Notes: generated by a model not told the origin, from the sequence alone. Shown: positions 1 through 8,717, counted from the first letter of the stretch. The stretch is DNA of 64,000 nt from Frankia sp. AgB1.9 (GCF_016786355.1 NZ_JADWYX010000003.1:62001-126000), one strand, 5' to 3'. A program made the numbers and translations.

Positions 1-1
1 C

Positions 2-2641
2 GAGCGCACCGCGATCACCCTCGGCCGCGGCCGGTCCAACGAGGCCGCGGCCCCCGAGCCGACGCGGGCGTCCTGCGAGCTGGACAACCGCGCCGGCGAC
101 TACTCGCCCCGCAATCCCGACTCCGCCTACTACGGCACCATCGGCCGCAACACCCCATGCCGGATCTCGGTTCCCGGCGCCGGCGCGCTGCGGCTGCTCG
201 GCGCCGGCGACTACGCGTTCGCCCGCGACACCGCCGGGCTGTCCGTCACTGGCGACCTCGACCTGCGGATCGAGGCCACCCTGGCGAACTGGCGCTCCGG
301 CCCGTTGCTCATCACGAAGTCGTTCGACCAGCTGAGCTGGGCCTGGTACGTACGCCCCGACGGCCGCCCCGAGCTCGTCACGACCGCCGACGGCTCGACC
401 CAGCTCGTCGCGACCTGCGACACCGCGCTGCCCCGCCCCGAGCACGGCCGCCGGGCGCTGCGCGTGACGATCGACGTCAACAACGGCCTGTTCGGGCGGA
501 CCGTGACCTTCTACACCTCCGACAGCCTCACCGGCAGCTGGACGCAGCTCGGCTCCGCCGTCGTCGCCCTCGGCACGACGAGCATCTTCGACTCCACCGC
601 CGAGGTCCGCCTCGGCGGCGCGATCTCCGGCTACGAGGGCGCCGCCCACGGCCTCATACACGGTGCGGAGATCCGCTCGGGTATCGGCGGGACCGTCGTC
701 GCCGGCGTCTCCTTCACCGCCGTCACGACCGACACCGAGCAGTTCGTCGACGCCCAGGGCAACCGGTGGACGACCGCCGGGCTCGCCGAGATCGGCGGCC
801 GCGACCTGCGCCATACCGGCGAGGTCGCGACCTGGCCCGTCACCAGTGACCTCGCCGACCTCGACATCTCCGTCGCGATCCAGTCCGCCGGCGTCATGCG
901 CCGCCTCGGCCAGGGCGCGAGCCCCCTGCGCTCGACGCTCTACCGGGCGCTCACCGCCCCGGCCTGGCCGACCGCGGCGTACTGGCCCTGCGAGGACGAC
1001 CGCGACGCCACGTCGCTGGCCTCCGCGATGCCCGGCGCGTCCGGGATGGCGATCGCCGGCGCGCCCGGTCTCGCGTCCAACAGCGAGTTCCGCTGCTCGC
1101 AGCCGCTGCCGACGCTGTCGGGCAGCTCCTGGTCCGGCGCGGTCCCCGAATACTCCAACTCGGGCGAGGCGCAGCTGTGGTTCCTGCTGAAGGTCCCCGG
1201 CGCCGGGGTGCCCTCTGAGCAGACCCTGTGCCGGATGTGGATGGCGAACTCGACCGTCCCGATCTGGCAGCTCACCGTCGACCCCGCCGGTGACCTGCGG
1301 CTGCTCGGCTTTAACGCCTTGCTCTCCGCGGTCGTCGACACTGGCGCGATCGCGTTCGGCGTCAACGGCCTGCTGCTACGCGTCTCGATCGGCGTCGCCC
1401 AGGACGGCACCGGCATCGACTACCTGCTGCACACCCTCGAGGTCGGCGCCACCTCCGGCCTGTTCACCTCCGGCACCCTGGCCAGCAACACCCTCGGCCA
1501 GTGCCAGCGCGTCGACGTCGGCCACGAACGTGTCCTGACCGACGTCGTCCTCGGCCACCTCTCCGTGCACAGCCAGATCCAGAACCTGTTCGACGCCTCG
1601 GATGAGCTGAACGCCTTCTCCGGGGAGACCGCCTGCGCGCGGATCGCCCGGCTGTGCGACGAGGAGAACATCGACCGGATCATCATCGGCAACCCCGACA
1701 CCTCCGTCCCGCTCGGCTACCAGCTGCCCAAGACGCTGCTGGAGCTGCTCGCCGAGGCCGCCGCCGCTGACGGCGGGATCCTCACCGAGCCCCGCGACTT
1801 CCTCGGCCTGTCCTACCGGGCCCGCACCACCATGAGCGCGCAGACGACCGCCGCGCTCGCCCTGGACTACGCCGGCGGCCAGATCGGCGTGTTCACCCCG
1901 GTCGACGACGACTCCCAGACCCGCAACGACATCACCGCCACCCGCGTCGGGGGTACCTCCGCCCGCCGCCAGCAGACCACCGGCCCGCTCTCGACCGCCG
2001 CCCCGCCCCTGGGCGTCGGGCGGTACGAGTCCTCCGCCCAGCTCTCCCTGCAGACCGACGCCCAGGCCGAACAGCTCGCGAACTGGCTGCTGCACCTCGG
2101 CACCGTCGATGACGCCCGCTACACCGGGATCGGCGTCGACCTCGGCCGGGCGACGTTCCAGACCAACACCACGCTCGCCGCGGACTGCCGCGACGCCGAC
2201 GTCGGCGACCTGCTCACCGTCGCCAACCCGCCGGCCTGGATGCCCCCCGACCAGATCGCGCAGATCATCCAGGGCTCCACCGAGACGATCAGCGAGACCC
2301 AGCACCTGATCTCCTGGAACACCGCCCCGGCCGCTCCCTGGAACATCGCGGTCTACAACGCGACCGACAGCCGCTACAGCACCGACGGCTCGACCCTCGG
2401 CGCCGCCGCGACGACCAGCGCCACCACCCTCACCATCAACACGCCGACCGGCCCGGTCTGGGGCACCGCCGACCTGCCCTACGACGTGTTCGTCGGCGGA
2501 GAGCGGATGACCGTCACCGCCGTGTCCGGCACGTCCTCACCCCAGACGTTCACCGTGACCCGCGCGGTCAACGGTGTCTCACGCTCCCACCGCGAAGGCG
2601 AGGACGTCACCCTCGCCCGACCGGTCTACTACTCCCTGTAG
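2..2641 (+). CDS. Phage tail / minor structural protein (5' truncated by window edge)
   Basis: The reading frame is open from the second base of the window to a TAG at 2639, so at least 879 residues are present and the true start lies upstream. The first visible residues (ERTAITLGRGRSNEAAAPEP, then a CELDNRAGDYSPRN stretch) are the kind of opening found in siphophage distal tail or baseplate proteins of actinobacteriophages. A lamin-G/concanavalin-like stretch follows (about residues 85-190), then a long variable region and a C-terminal region with repeated Thr/Ser. An ATG at 305 is internal and should not be taken as the start. The next gene begins 8 bases downstream, so this is the first member of a tail-to-lysis operon. 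Codon use is uniformly high GC. The exact tail component is inferred. Confidence 0.85.
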   Translation, partial: ERTAITLGRGRSNEAAAPEPTRASCELDNRAGDYSPRNPDSAYYGTIGRNTPCRISVPGAGALRLLGAGDYAFARDTAGLSVTGDLDLRIEATLANWRSGPLLITKSFDQLSWAWYVRPDGRPELVTTADGSTQLVATCDTALPRPEHGRRALRVTIDVNNGLFGRTVTFYTSDSLTGSWTQLGSAVVALGTTSIFDSTAEVRLGGAISGYEGAAHGLIHGAEIRSGIGGTVVAGVSFTAVTTDTEQFVDAQGNRWTTAGLAEIGGRDLRHTGEVATWPVTSDLADLDISVAIQSAGVMRRLGQGASPLRSTLYRALTAPAWPTAAYWPCEDDRDATSLASAMPGASGMAIAGAPGLASNSEFRCSQPLPTLSGSSWSGAVPEYSNSGEAQLWFLLKVPGAGVPSEQTLCRMWMANSTVPIWQLTVDPAGDLRLLGFNALLSAVVDTGAIAFGVNGLLLRVSIGVAQDGTGIDYLLHTLEVGATSGLFTSGTLASNTLGQCQRVDVGHERVLTDVVLGHLSVHSQIQNLFDASDELNAFSGETACARIARLCDEENIDRIIIGNPDTSVPLGYQLPKTLLELLAEAAAADGGILTEPRDFLGLSYRARTTMSAQTTAALALDYAGGQIGVFTPVDDDSQTRNDITATRVGGTSARRQQTTGPLSTAAPPLGVGRYESSAQLSLQTDAQAEQLANWLLHLGTVDDARYTGIGVDLGRATFQTNTTLAADCRDADVGDLLTVANPPAWMPPDQIAQIIQGSTETISETQHLISWNTAPAAPWNIAVYNATDSRYSTDGSTLGAAATTSATTLTINTPTGPVWGTADLPYDVFVGGERMTVTAVSGTSSPQTFTVTRAVNGVSRSHREGEDVTLARPVYYSL

Positions 2642-2649
2642 GAGACGCC

Positions 2650-3087
2650 ATGGTCCTGGCCGGCGACCTCGTCCGCGCCTCCGACGGATACAGCGACTGG
2701 ACCGCCTTCACACCCAGCTGGGTCGGCTTCACCCAAGGCAACGGCACCATCGCCGGCGCCTGGCGCCGGATCGGCAACCACACCATCGACCTCGTCGCGC
2801 AGTTCCTCTTCGGCTCGACCAGCTCGATCGCCGGCAGCCTCGGCCTGGTCCTACCCGCGGGCCTGTCCGGCGACGGCTCCGCACACCGCCAAGGCATCCC
2901 CGCGTTCGCGCTCGACAGCAGCACGAACACCGGTGTCACCGGCGTCGCCCTTCTCCAGTCCGGCGGCGGCACCACCCTCGACCGGATCTTCGGCGCCGTC
3001 ACCCAGCAATGGTCGTCCTCACTCCCGTTCACCTGGGCGTCCGGCGACCTGTGCCTTGTCCAGGGCACCGTCCGCATCACGACCTGA
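2650..3087 (+). CDS. Phage minor structural protein
   Basis: A 145-residue protein starting at an ATG with GGAG 5-8 bases upstream, overlapping the stop region of the tail gene. It is rich in Gly, Ser and Thr with alternating hydrophobic residues and no signal peptide or membrane segment, and ends in a LVQGTVRITT strand. This is typical of small beta-rich appendage proteins that follow the tail gene in actinobacterial siphophages. The opening (DGYSDWTAFTPSWVGFTQGN) resembles many tail-tip accessory proteins. No catalytic motif is visible. Its position between the tail gene and the lysis cassette supports a virion role; the exact function is not known. Confidence 0.7.
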   Translation: MVLAGDLVRASDGYSDWTAFTPSWVGFTQGNGTIAGAWRRIGNHTIDLVAQFLFGSTSSIAGSLGLVLPAGLSGDGSAHRQGIPAFALDSSTNTGVTGVALLQSGGGTTLDRIFGAVTQQWSSSLPFTWASGDLCLVQGTVRITT

Positions 3088-3103
3088 TCGGCGAGGCATC
3101 TCC

Positions 3104-3472
3104 ATGAATGATCTGCTTATAGCGATCATTGGCGGCGGCGGTGCCGCCGTGATGAGCGGCAGCATTGCCGCTGGAATGCGCCACCTCGGCCGCGAGGTCG
3201 CCGAGGCCAAGAAACGCGCGACCCGCGCCCTCGCGGCTGTCGAGGGCGACCCGGGCGACCCGATCACCGGCGAGGCCGCCCGCGACCCACTCGCCGTGCA
3301 GGTCTCGGCCCTGCGATCGACACAGGAAACCCAGACCGCGCAACTCGTCGCCGTCCAGACCGACGTCACCGAGGTCAAGCTCCGCGTCGCCGAACTCGCC
3401 CCAAACGGCGGCGGTTCGCTGGCCGACGCGATCCGCCGGATCGACCGGCACGTCACCGGCGGCCCGCCGTGA
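3104..3472 (+). CDS. Small phage membrane protein with coiled coil (DUF2746-like)
   Basis: 122 residues from an ATG preceded by GAGG at 7 bases. The N-terminus is one Gly/Ala-rich hydrophobic segment (about residues 3-25). A charged helix (EVAEAKKRATRALAAVEG) follows, then a heptad-like region (about 60-95) and a C-terminal basic helix. This layout, an N-terminal anchor plus coiled coil in a lysis operon, matches the DUF2746 type of actinobacteriophage protein that sits next to holins. An upstream ATG at 2933 in the same frame would overlap the previous gene and lacks a ribosome binding site. Its stop overlaps the next start as GTGA. A role in lysis timing is an inference. Confidence 0.7.
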   Translation: MNDLLIAIIGGGGAAVMSGSIAAGMRHLGREVAEAKKRATRALAAVEGDPGDPITGEAARDPLAVQVSALRSTQETQTAQLVAVQTDVTEVKLRVAELAPNGGGSLADAIRRIDRHVTGGPP

Positions 3473-3606
3473 AAAAGCCCGCCCCCGGCGACCCGCCGCA
3501 GGCGTGGGACGCCTGGCTGCGGGAGGGCGCCGAGTGGCTGCGCGTCATCGGTGCGCTCCTGCTGATCACCGGGCTCTGCGCGCTCGTCCTCGTCTTTTGG
3601 CCGTGA
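3469..3606 (+). CDS. Very small single-span membrane protein of the phage lysis operon
   Basis: A 45-residue frame beginning with GTG that overlaps the preceding stop as GTGA and ends in a TGA that overlaps the next GTG in the same way. The N-terminal half is Pro- and Trp-rich and soluble; residues about 25-43 form one transmembrane helix rich in Leu, Ile and Val, ending in Phe-Trp-Pro. The tight chain of four-base overlaps through 3469, 3603 and 3794 indicates translational coupling and is the main reason for calling such a short gene. It could be a holin partner or antiholin; there is no direct evidence. Confidence 0.6.
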   Translation: MKKPAPGDPPQAWDAWLREGAEWLRVIGALLLITGLCALVLVFWP

Positions 3607-3797
3607 GGCGTCGGCGCTCCTGGTGGCGCAAGGCCGACCGGTGGATGACCCGCCGGTCGGACCGCCGCGCCCGCGCCCGCGTCCTGTCTCGTCTCGCCGA
3701 CGCCGCCCTCGAGGTGGCCGTCGTCAGCGCGCTCGCGCTCGCCCTGACGGCCTGGATCGCCGCCGGGCTCCTGGCCCTCGTCATGGAGGTTCGATGA
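3603..3797 (+). CDS. Small basic membrane protein, holin-like
   Basis: 64 residues from a GTG overlapping the previous stop (GTGA). The N-terminal 30 residues are strongly basic (many Arg plus three Trp) and the C-terminal half is one or two hydrophobic segments rich in Ala, Leu and Val, ending in a short charged tail. A basic cytoplasmic end with hydrophobic span(s) is compatible with a type III-like holin or an accessory membrane protein. The stop overlaps the start of the endolysin gene (ATGA), so the two are probably translated together. Confidence 0.6.
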   Translation: MRRRRSWWRKADRWMTRRSDRRARARVLSRLADAALEVAVVSALALALTAWIAAGLLALVMEVR

Positions 3798-4567
3798 CCG
3801 CTGCATCCGCTCTCGCCTGGATGGCCGCCCGCGCCGGCACGACCGAGCAGCCACCCGGCTCCAACAACGTCCCCGGCATCACCGACACGCTGCGGACCGC
3901 GGCCGGTACGCCCATGGGCCCGGGCCCATGGTGCGCGGCCGCAGTGTCTCTGGCGATCGACGCGGCGGGCTCCACCGACCTGCTCGGCCTCCAGTTCGCC
4001 CAGGGCGCCGCCTACGTCCCCTACATCACCGTGTGGGCGCGCCAGCGGGGCAAGCTGCTACCCCCGAACGCGGGTCGCCCCGGCGACCTGGTGATCTTCG
4101 TCTGGCCCGGCGGCGACCCGGCGGGCGACCATATCGGCCTCCTTGAGTCCGTCGACCTCTCCCGGCAGACCGTCGGCAGCTGGGAAGGCAACGCCGATTC
4201 GGACGGCGACAAGATCGATGACATCGGCTGGCACCTGAGGCCCTGGTCAGTCGTGCTCGGCGTCGTCCGGGTCACCTACCCAGACCTTGCGACAGTGGCG
4301 CCGCCGCCGGCGTCGCCGACCTGGCCGCCGGGCTTCTTCCGGGTTCTCTCGCTGCGCACGCCCCGTCTCGCCGGCGCCGATGTCACCGCCTACCAGCGCC
4401 GCATGATCGCCCGCGGCTGGCACGGGATCGGCCGCGTCGATGGCGTCTTCGGCCCGCTCTGCGACAAGACCACCCGGCAGTTCCAGGCCGAGAAGCGCCT
4501 GGTCGTCGACGGCCTCGTCGGGCCAGCGACCTTGGCCGAGGTGTTCCGTACCGACAACATCACTTAG
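3794..4567 (+). CDS. Phage endolysin: CHAP amidase/peptidase plus peptidoglycan-binding domain
   Basis: 257 residues. Residues about 5-165 are a CHAP (NlpC/P60-like) domain: the nucleophile is Cys47 in PGPWCAAAVS, the base His113 lies in GDHIGLLE, and Glu131/Asn133 in SWEGNAD complete the usual active site. A Pro-rich linker (about 168-182) leads to a PG_binding_1 domain (about 190-250) with the DGVFGPLCDKTTRQFQ and VDGLVGPATL repeats. It would cut peptidoglycan cross-links or the amide bond at host lysis. There is no signal peptide, so export depends on a holin, and holin-like membrane proteins lie on both sides. Start chosen at the ATG that overlaps the previous stop. Confidence 0.93.
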   Translation: MTAASALAWMAARAGTTEQPPGSNNVPGITDTLRTAAGTPMGPGPWCAAAVSLAIDAAGSTDLLGLQFAQGAAYVPYITVWARQRGKLLPPNAGRPGDLVIFVWPGGDPAGDHIGLLESVDLSRQTVGSWEGNADSDGDKIDDIGWHLRPWSVVLGVVRVTYPDLATVAPPPASPTWPPGFFRVLSLRTPRLAGADVTAYQRRMIARGWHGIGRVDGVFGPLCDKTTRQFQAEKRLVVDGLVGPATLAEVFRTDNIT

Positions 4568-4575
4568 GAGGCGTC

Positions 4576-4947
4576 GTGGCTACCCGTCCCGAAACCGCCG
4601 CTCTGCCGTTCCTGCGGCGGGAACCCGCGGCAATCCTCGCCGGCGTCCAGGCCGTGATCACGGTCATCGTCGCCGCGGCCCCGCTATCCGCCGGCTGGCA
4701 GGCACTGATCCTCGCCGTCACCGGCGCAATCATCGCCGCCGTGACCTCCTGGCGGACCGCTCCCTCACACATCGCCCTGATCTGGGCGATCGTCCAGGCC
4801 GGCTGGCCTGTGTTCGTGCTGCTCGGCATCCATCTGCCCGCGACCGCCGGCGCGGTGCTGATGGCGCTCGGCGCACTCGCCGCCGGCGCCGGCACGCGAG
4901 CGCAGGTCTCCCCGGCCGAGGTCGGTCGGCCCTTCCCACGCGGGTAG
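4576..4947 (+). CDS. Holin-like phage membrane protein
   Basis: 123 residues from a GTG with a strong TAGGAGG six bases upstream. Three to four hydrophobic segments are visible (about residues 18-37, 41-58, 66-84 and 88-106), and the C-terminus is short and charged. Size, topology and position directly after the endolysin fit a holin that permeabilises the membrane for the lysin. It is the last gene before a strong terminator and the attachment site, so it ends the prophage lysis operon. Confidence 0.75.
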   Translation: MATRPETAALPFLRREPAAILAGVQAVITVIVAAAPLSAGWQALILAVTGAIIAAVTSWRTAPSHIALIWAIVQAGWPVFVLLGIHLPATAGAVLMALGALAAGAGTRAQVSPAEVGRPFPRG

Positions 4948-4967
4948 CCGCACGCCCCACCAAAGCC

Positions 4968-5002
4968 GCCCCGTCCCCCAACTGGGGGACGGGGCGACTT
5001 TT
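4968..5002 (+). terminator. Rho-independent terminator ending the prophage late operon
   Basis: A perfect 12-bp stem (GCCCCGTCCCCC / GGGGGACGGGGC) with a four-base loop AACT, followed by GACTTTT. It lies 21 bases after the holin-like gene. Confidence 0.85.
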
Positions 5003-5085
5003 CGCATGCCCGGCGGCGTGCTCGCCCGCTGCTCGCCCCAACGGCGCCGATCTTGCCTCTCGGGGCCAACCTGGACCACACGACG

Positions 5086-5113
5086 GATAGGCCCTGACCT
5101 GCGTGGGCCTATC
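5086..5113. repeat. Inverted repeat beside the attachment site
   Basis: Perfect 9-bp arms GATAGGCCC and GGGCCTATC with a 10-base loop, 44 bases before the tRNA-Ser fragment. It may be a second terminator or an arm-type site for the prophage recombinase. Confidence 0.5.
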
Positions 5114-5156
5114 AGGACCGACCGCCGCCTAAGATCACCTACCGGAATGGAACGGT

Positions 5157-5212
5157 CTGCTAATGCGGTTTGGGTCTACAGCCCATCCGGGGTTCAAATC
5201 CCCGAGCCTCCG
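5157..5212 (+). other. 3' half of tRNA-Ser(GCU): prophage attachment site
   Basis: The sequence runs from the anticodon loop CTGCTAA (anticodon GCT) through the anticodon-stem 3' strand, a class II variable arm, a perfect T-stem CGGGG/CCCCG around TTCAAAT, and the acceptor 3' strand AGCCTCC with discriminator G. The 5' half is absent: upstream bases cannot form the D-arm or the 5' acceptor GGAGGCT. A tRNA sequence that begins in the anticodon loop is the hallmark of an att core used by tyrosine recombinases. With the lysis genes immediately to the left it marks the right end of the prophage. The intact gene should lie at the other end, outside the window. Confidence 0.85.
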
Positions 5213-5220
5213 CTCTGCCC

Positions 5221-5252
5221 AGCCGCCCCGCCTTGTGCGGGGCGGCTTTGTT
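5221..5252 (+). terminator. Terminator downstream of the tRNA-Ser end
   Basis: An 11-bp perfect stem AGCCGCCCCGC / GCGGGGCGGCT with a five-base loop CTTGT, followed by TTGTTTG. It is probably the native terminator of the host tRNA-Ser gene carried into the junction. Confidence 0.8.
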
Positions 5253-5572
5253 TGCAGGCACTTTGCCGGCCGTCCCCGTCCGCTCGGCGACCACAGCCAG
5301 TCTGATGGGGCCCAGGATGGGCACGTGGCGCAGAACGGGGGATCGTGCCGACCACCGTCTTGGCCGCAGCCTGGCCCGCAGAGCGCAGCAGGTGTGGCCG
5401 GCCCACTGCTGTCCCGCTCGATCGGCTGGCGATTCGAGAAGGTCGACCTGCGCGAGTTCGTGACCAGGCGCTACCACCGGGCCCGATGAAGGTCGAACCG
5501 GTCCGATGGTGATGCTCGACCGCTGCGATTCGCGGATCATGAAGCGGCGAGGGAGCATTTCCTGCCGGTCCT
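5253..5572. other. Non-coding stretch, nothing recognised
   Basis: About 320 bases between the tRNA terminator and the next gene. Open frames here are short, lack ribosome binding sites and resemble no family I know. Confidence 0.4.
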
Positions 5573-6160
5573 ATGATCGGCGCCATGAGCGCTGGGACGA
5601 TCATCGCGGTCCTCGCCACGATCGCCGCCGTCGGAGCATGGTGGGCGGCTCAGATGTCCGCTCGCGCGGCCGCCACGCTCACGCGTATCGAACAGGCCCG
5701 GTGGCACACCGACCTGTACCCGCAGCTCGACATCACCTGTCGGGCGCAGATGAGCGACCGTGCGACCCTTATGGTCGAACTCACCGGGCCGCCAGGCCTG
5801 CACCATCTCGACTCGGTGACCGTGGCCATCCGCAACGACGGCCTGGATCACCCGCCTCGCGCCGGCGGGCTCACTGCCGACCAGATCGCCGAACAGATCT
5901 GGGGTCCTTACCGCCTCGTGCCTGGCGTCGATGGAACCGAGCACCCCGGCCGCACCGTGACGATCAGACGGGTACTGCTGCCCGGCGACAGTCGGCCCTT
6001 CGCCCTCGAACGGACCGGGCCGCCCACGACGGTGGACCGGGCCGGGTGGATCCAGCGGTACGAGAATGACCCGCTTCGACTCACGGTCACCTGCCGCCAG
6101 GGCGACCAAGAATGGGACGTCCATCGCAGCGTCGACGTCGCGCCGCTCGCCACGTCGTGA
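5573..6160 (+). CDS. Membrane-anchored protein of unknown function
   Basis: 195 residues with one N-terminal transmembrane helix (about residues 6-27, SAGTIIAVLATIAAVGAWWA) followed by a helical stalk and a soluble beta-rich domain. I do not recognise the domain. The layout, a signal-anchor plus a compact domain with RNDG and RRVLLPGDSRPF motifs, is common among uncharacterised actinobacterial proteins. A second ATG four codons in (5585) is equally possible; neither has a clear ribosome binding site. It is the first gene after the prophage attachment site, inside the segment bounded by two tRNA-Ser ends, so it is likely cargo of that segment. Confidence 0.6.
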   Translation: MIGAMSAGTIIAVLATIAAVGAWWAAQMSARAAATLTRIEQARWHTDLYPQLDITCRAQMSDRATLMVELTGPPGLHHLDSVTVAIRNDGLDHPPRAGGLTADQIAEQIWGPYRLVPGVDGTEHPGRTVTIRRVLLPGDSRPFALERTGPPTTVDRAGWIQRYENDPLRLTVTCRQGDQEWDVHRSVDVAPLATS

Positions 6161-6333
6161 ACGGAGTCGACCCCTGACCATTTCGCGGGCGCCCGCAAAG
6201 TGATCAGGCCGCCGGGCCGACGGGTTCCTTCCGGTCTCACCCGCGCGGCCGGTGAGGCGGAGCACAGGGGGACGGGCCGTCCCTCTGTGAGGGGATCTGG
6301 GCGCACAGCGGGTCGCAACGACCCTCTGTGCCA

Positions 6334-6361
6334 GACGTTCTGCCGGCGCCGGCAGAACGTC
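6334..6361. promoter_or_regulatory. 28-bp perfect palindrome upstream of the zinc-ribbon gene
   Basis: Perfect 14-bp arms (GACGTTCTGCCGGC and its complement) with no loop, 68 bases before the start at 6430 and 170 bases after the previous stop. No T-run follows, which favours an operator for a dimeric regulator over a terminator. It could also act as a cruciform. Confidence 0.5.
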
Positions 6362-6429
6362 CTGGGAGACTCGACGCGTCCTGTAGCCCCGGCCCGAGCC
6401 CGGGTCACATCGCCGAAGGAGCACCCGCC

Positions 6430-6606
6430 ATGGCCCGCTACCGGTGTCCCGCCTGTAAGGCCAGGTCCGAGAAGGTCGCGACGCGGGCCGAGGCCGCTGC
6501 CCTGCTGGAGACTCACCGCCGCTACTTCTGCAGTGCCACGAGGGCTGTCCGTACTGGGCGAGTCGGACTGTCACTGCGTCGCCGGCCAAGCCCCGCGAAG
6601 CGGTGA
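6430..6606 (+). CDS. Small zinc-ribbon-like protein (paralogue of 9846-9995)
   Basis: 58 residues from an ATG with GAAGGAG nine bases upstream. Cys6, Cys9 and Cys34 (CPAC and YFC), with His29 nearby, could bind one zinc. Between them is the helix SEKVATRAEAAALLETHRR. The first 34 residues match the protein at 9846-9995 at 26 positions; the C-terminal tails differ and are basic (RRRPSPAKR here). Basic tail plus a zinc knuckle suggests nucleic-acid binding, but the family is unknown to me. It lies inside the segment bounded by the two tRNA-Ser ends, whereas its relative lies just outside. Confidence 0.65.
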   Translation: MARYRCPACKARSEKVATRAEAAALLETHRRYFCSATRAVRTGRVGLSLRRRPSPAKR

Positions 6607-6629
6607 GGCCCGCGTGCGATCTCGACATT

Positions 6630-6870
6630 GGGCCCGAACCTGAGCGCGAGCCCGGGCCCAATCGCGAGCACGAGCCCGAGCCCAACCGCGATCCCGAACC
6701 TGAGTGCGGATGAACGGAGCGCGGCTCGGTCTTGACGGAGGACCCGGATCGGACTCGAAGTTTCTGTGAGATCTGCCGCCATGGTTGAGAAGCCGGCTAT
6801 GAACCAAGCGTGAGCGCGACCCCGAGCCCAACCGTGAGCCCGAGCCGGAGCCCAAACCGGAGCCTTGCAG
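6630..6870. repeat. Imperfect short repeats rich in GAGCCC/CCCGAG
   Basis: Two blocks (about 6638-6705 and 6808-6870) of degenerate 6- and 12-base units such as CGAGCCCGAGCCCAACCG. On the minus strand they would read as Gly/Ser/Leu or Arg/Ala runs with no start signal. No gene is credible between 6607 and 7236. Confidence 0.6.
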
Positions 6871-7236
6871 CGTGGCGGCGGTCTCCGCCCCGTTCCAGCC
6901 CTGCCCCGACACCTTCGACGCTAGCCGCGCCTCAACACCTACCCAGGTGCCCGCGTCGCTGGGCAGCCCGATCGAACGCCGTTTGCGCACCGCGGCGCCA
7001 CGGTCCAACCGAACCCCCAGGGACCGCTCGACCCGCGTCAGGACCTCGTCGTGAGACCCCGACCTGAGATCCAGCCTCGGCATCTGACCCACGGCCGACG
7101 CCCATCTCTCACGACCAACGACACCTTGCACCCGTGATCGTAGGCACTGGACGACGATCGCCGCATGGCCCGACTCCCGCCCCGGTTTCGACGTCGGGCG
7201 CCGCCGCTAACGCGAGTACCGCCAAGCCTCGACGCA

Positions 7237-7662
7237 TCAGGCACCGATCGCCGTCGCGAACGCCTCCGCCCCTGCGGCCCCAATGGACCCCGCGGCCCAC
7301 CGGTCCCCAGTCTTCGCGGTCATCCCGAGACCTTCACCGAAGCTCACCCACTGGTCGCGCTTGGCGTTGTCGTCGAAGGTCGCGACGGTGACCTCCTGAC
7401 CGGCGAGGGTGCAGCGGCCCACCTCGCGCGAGTAGAGCTGCGGATCGATAGCCCCGCCCTGGCAGCCGGCCTTGACCATCAGGTCGGCGACGGAACGCGG
7501 CGCAGAGGCGACGCCCTTGAGGGGCACGTAGGCGCCGGAGTAAGACGCGCTTGAGCTGGGAATGGCGCCGACGGCAGTCCCATCGTCACTCCCGCACGCC
7601 GTGGTGACCGCGAGTGGGACCAGGACGAGGCCGGCGGCGGCGAGCAGACGGGTTCGACGCAT
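7237..7662 (-). CDS. Small secreted lipoprotein, function unknown
   Basis: 141 residues starting at ATG with AGGGGGA upstream. A basic n-region (MRRTR) and hydrophobic core lead to a lipobox VTTAC with the lipidated Cys at residue 23. The mature part has a Ser-rich linker, then a roughly 90-residue domain with two Cys (KAGCQGG and VGRCTL) that could pair, and the phrase QEVTVATFDDNAKRDQW, typical of small actinobacterial lipoproteins of unknown role. It is divergent from the lipoprotein gene at 7825, with about 160 bases between, so the two may share a control region. Confidence 0.75.
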   Translation of the reverse strand: MRRTRLLAAAGLVLVPLAVTTACGSDDGTAVGAIPSSSASYSGAYVPLKGVASAPRSVADLMVKAGCQGGAIDPQLYSREVGRCTLAGQEVTVATFDDNAKRDQWVSFGEGLGMTAKTGDRWAAGSIGAAGAEAFATAIGA

Positions 7663-7824
7663 GACAAATCCCCCTTGTGTCGTAGCGGGGACACCCTAGA
7701 CCGTGCGTCAGAGTTGCGGCGCTGCCCCTTGTCCGAGATCAGCCGTACTGCCACCTTGGTCCGATTAAACGCGCAGAGTTGGCAATCTCCGGCCCTGTGA
7801 CGTCCCGGGGGACGGGGGAACGCA

Positions 7825-8469
7825 ATGAAGACACGGATCGTGGCTGCGGTCGCGTTAGCGATGACGCTGGCGGCCTGCGGGGGCGGGTCCGCCTCGGGTG
7901 GCAAGCCGACAACAGCGGCAACGACAACACTGGCAACGACAGTGAGCGCGATCGTGACGCCGACATCGACCTCCGACATCGCAGCTCTGAGCGTCAAGTC
8001 GCAGTACCCGCAGTTCGCATCCGCCGACAACTCGACCATCGACGAGGTGGGAGCGAAAGTCTGCGCCGCCGCGCGCGCTGGCACCTTGGACGCGTTGATC
8101 TCTGCCAGTGAGGCGACCCTGCACATGTCCCAGGCCGACACGGTCGACTTCACGCACGTGGTCGCGAACGCGTACTGCTCGGAGGTGCCGCTACCCGCGA
8201 TCACGCCAGCGAGCACTGCGCCGCCTGTATCCGCGACGGCGATCAACCCAGGTACATGGCTGGTCGGCAAAGAGGTACTGCCCGGTACCTACGAGACCAC
8301 CGCGGGCACGGATGTGCTGCACTCCTGCTACTGGGCAAGGCTGTCCGGGACATCCGGCGAGTCGAGCGAGATCCTCGCGAACGACAACGTCGAGGGCCAC
8401 GGCATCGTGACCATCAAGGCAACTGACGTGGCGTTTCAGACCCACTGCACGTGGACGAAGATCGGCTGA
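7825..8469 (+). CDS. Lipoprotein with DUF732-like domain
   Basis: 214 residues from an ATG with GGGGGAACGCA in front. A signal peptide with lipobox LAAC (Cys19) is followed by a Thr/Ala linker and a domain (about 60-120) ending in DTVDFTHVVANAYCSEV, the pattern of the actinobacterial DUF732 family with one disulfide (the other Cys is in AKVCAAAR). The C-terminal part (about 140-214) has the PGTWLVGKEVLPGTYETT opening seen in other surface proteins, with Cys near HSCYWARL and HCTWTK. It probably sits on the outer face of the membrane. Similar genes are common in actinophages and their hosts, which fits its place in a mobile segment. Confidence 0.75.
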   Translation: MKTRIVAAVALAMTLAACGGGSASGGKPTTAATTTLATTVSAIVTPTSTSDIAALSVKSQYPQFASADNSTIDEVGAKVCAAARAGTLDALISASEATLHMSQADTVDFTHVVANAYCSEVPLPAITPASTAPPVSATAINPGTWLVGKEVLPGTYETTAGTDVLHSCYWARLSGTSGESSEILANDNVEGHGIVTIKATDVAFQTHCTWTKIG

Positions 8470-8717
8470 CCCGGCGTCGCCGCCCCCGCCTCCCGGCCAG
8501 AGCGCCGAGGGAGCGGGGCGTTCCGTCGTTCCGTGGGGCGTGACCGTCCACGGACGAACTCACCCCAACCCTGACGACAGCGCGTGCTGGAGACGCCGTT
8601 AACCTGCATCCTCCAGATCGCAAGGGGGACGAGGCAATGCCACGCTGCGACACACGGCGTATCGGTGCGGACGGAGCGCGTGTGCGCGAGCATCGAGCGT
8701 GACGGGTAGGCATCTCA

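Noticed and set aside
5157..5212. A complete tRNA-Ser gene
   Set aside because: Only the 3' half is present; no 5' acceptor GGAGGCT or D-arm lies within 60 bases upstream.
6810..7067. An 85-residue plus-strand protein in the repeat region
   Set aside because: It is a translation of GAGCCC-type repeats (Ser/Pro/Arg) with no start signal.
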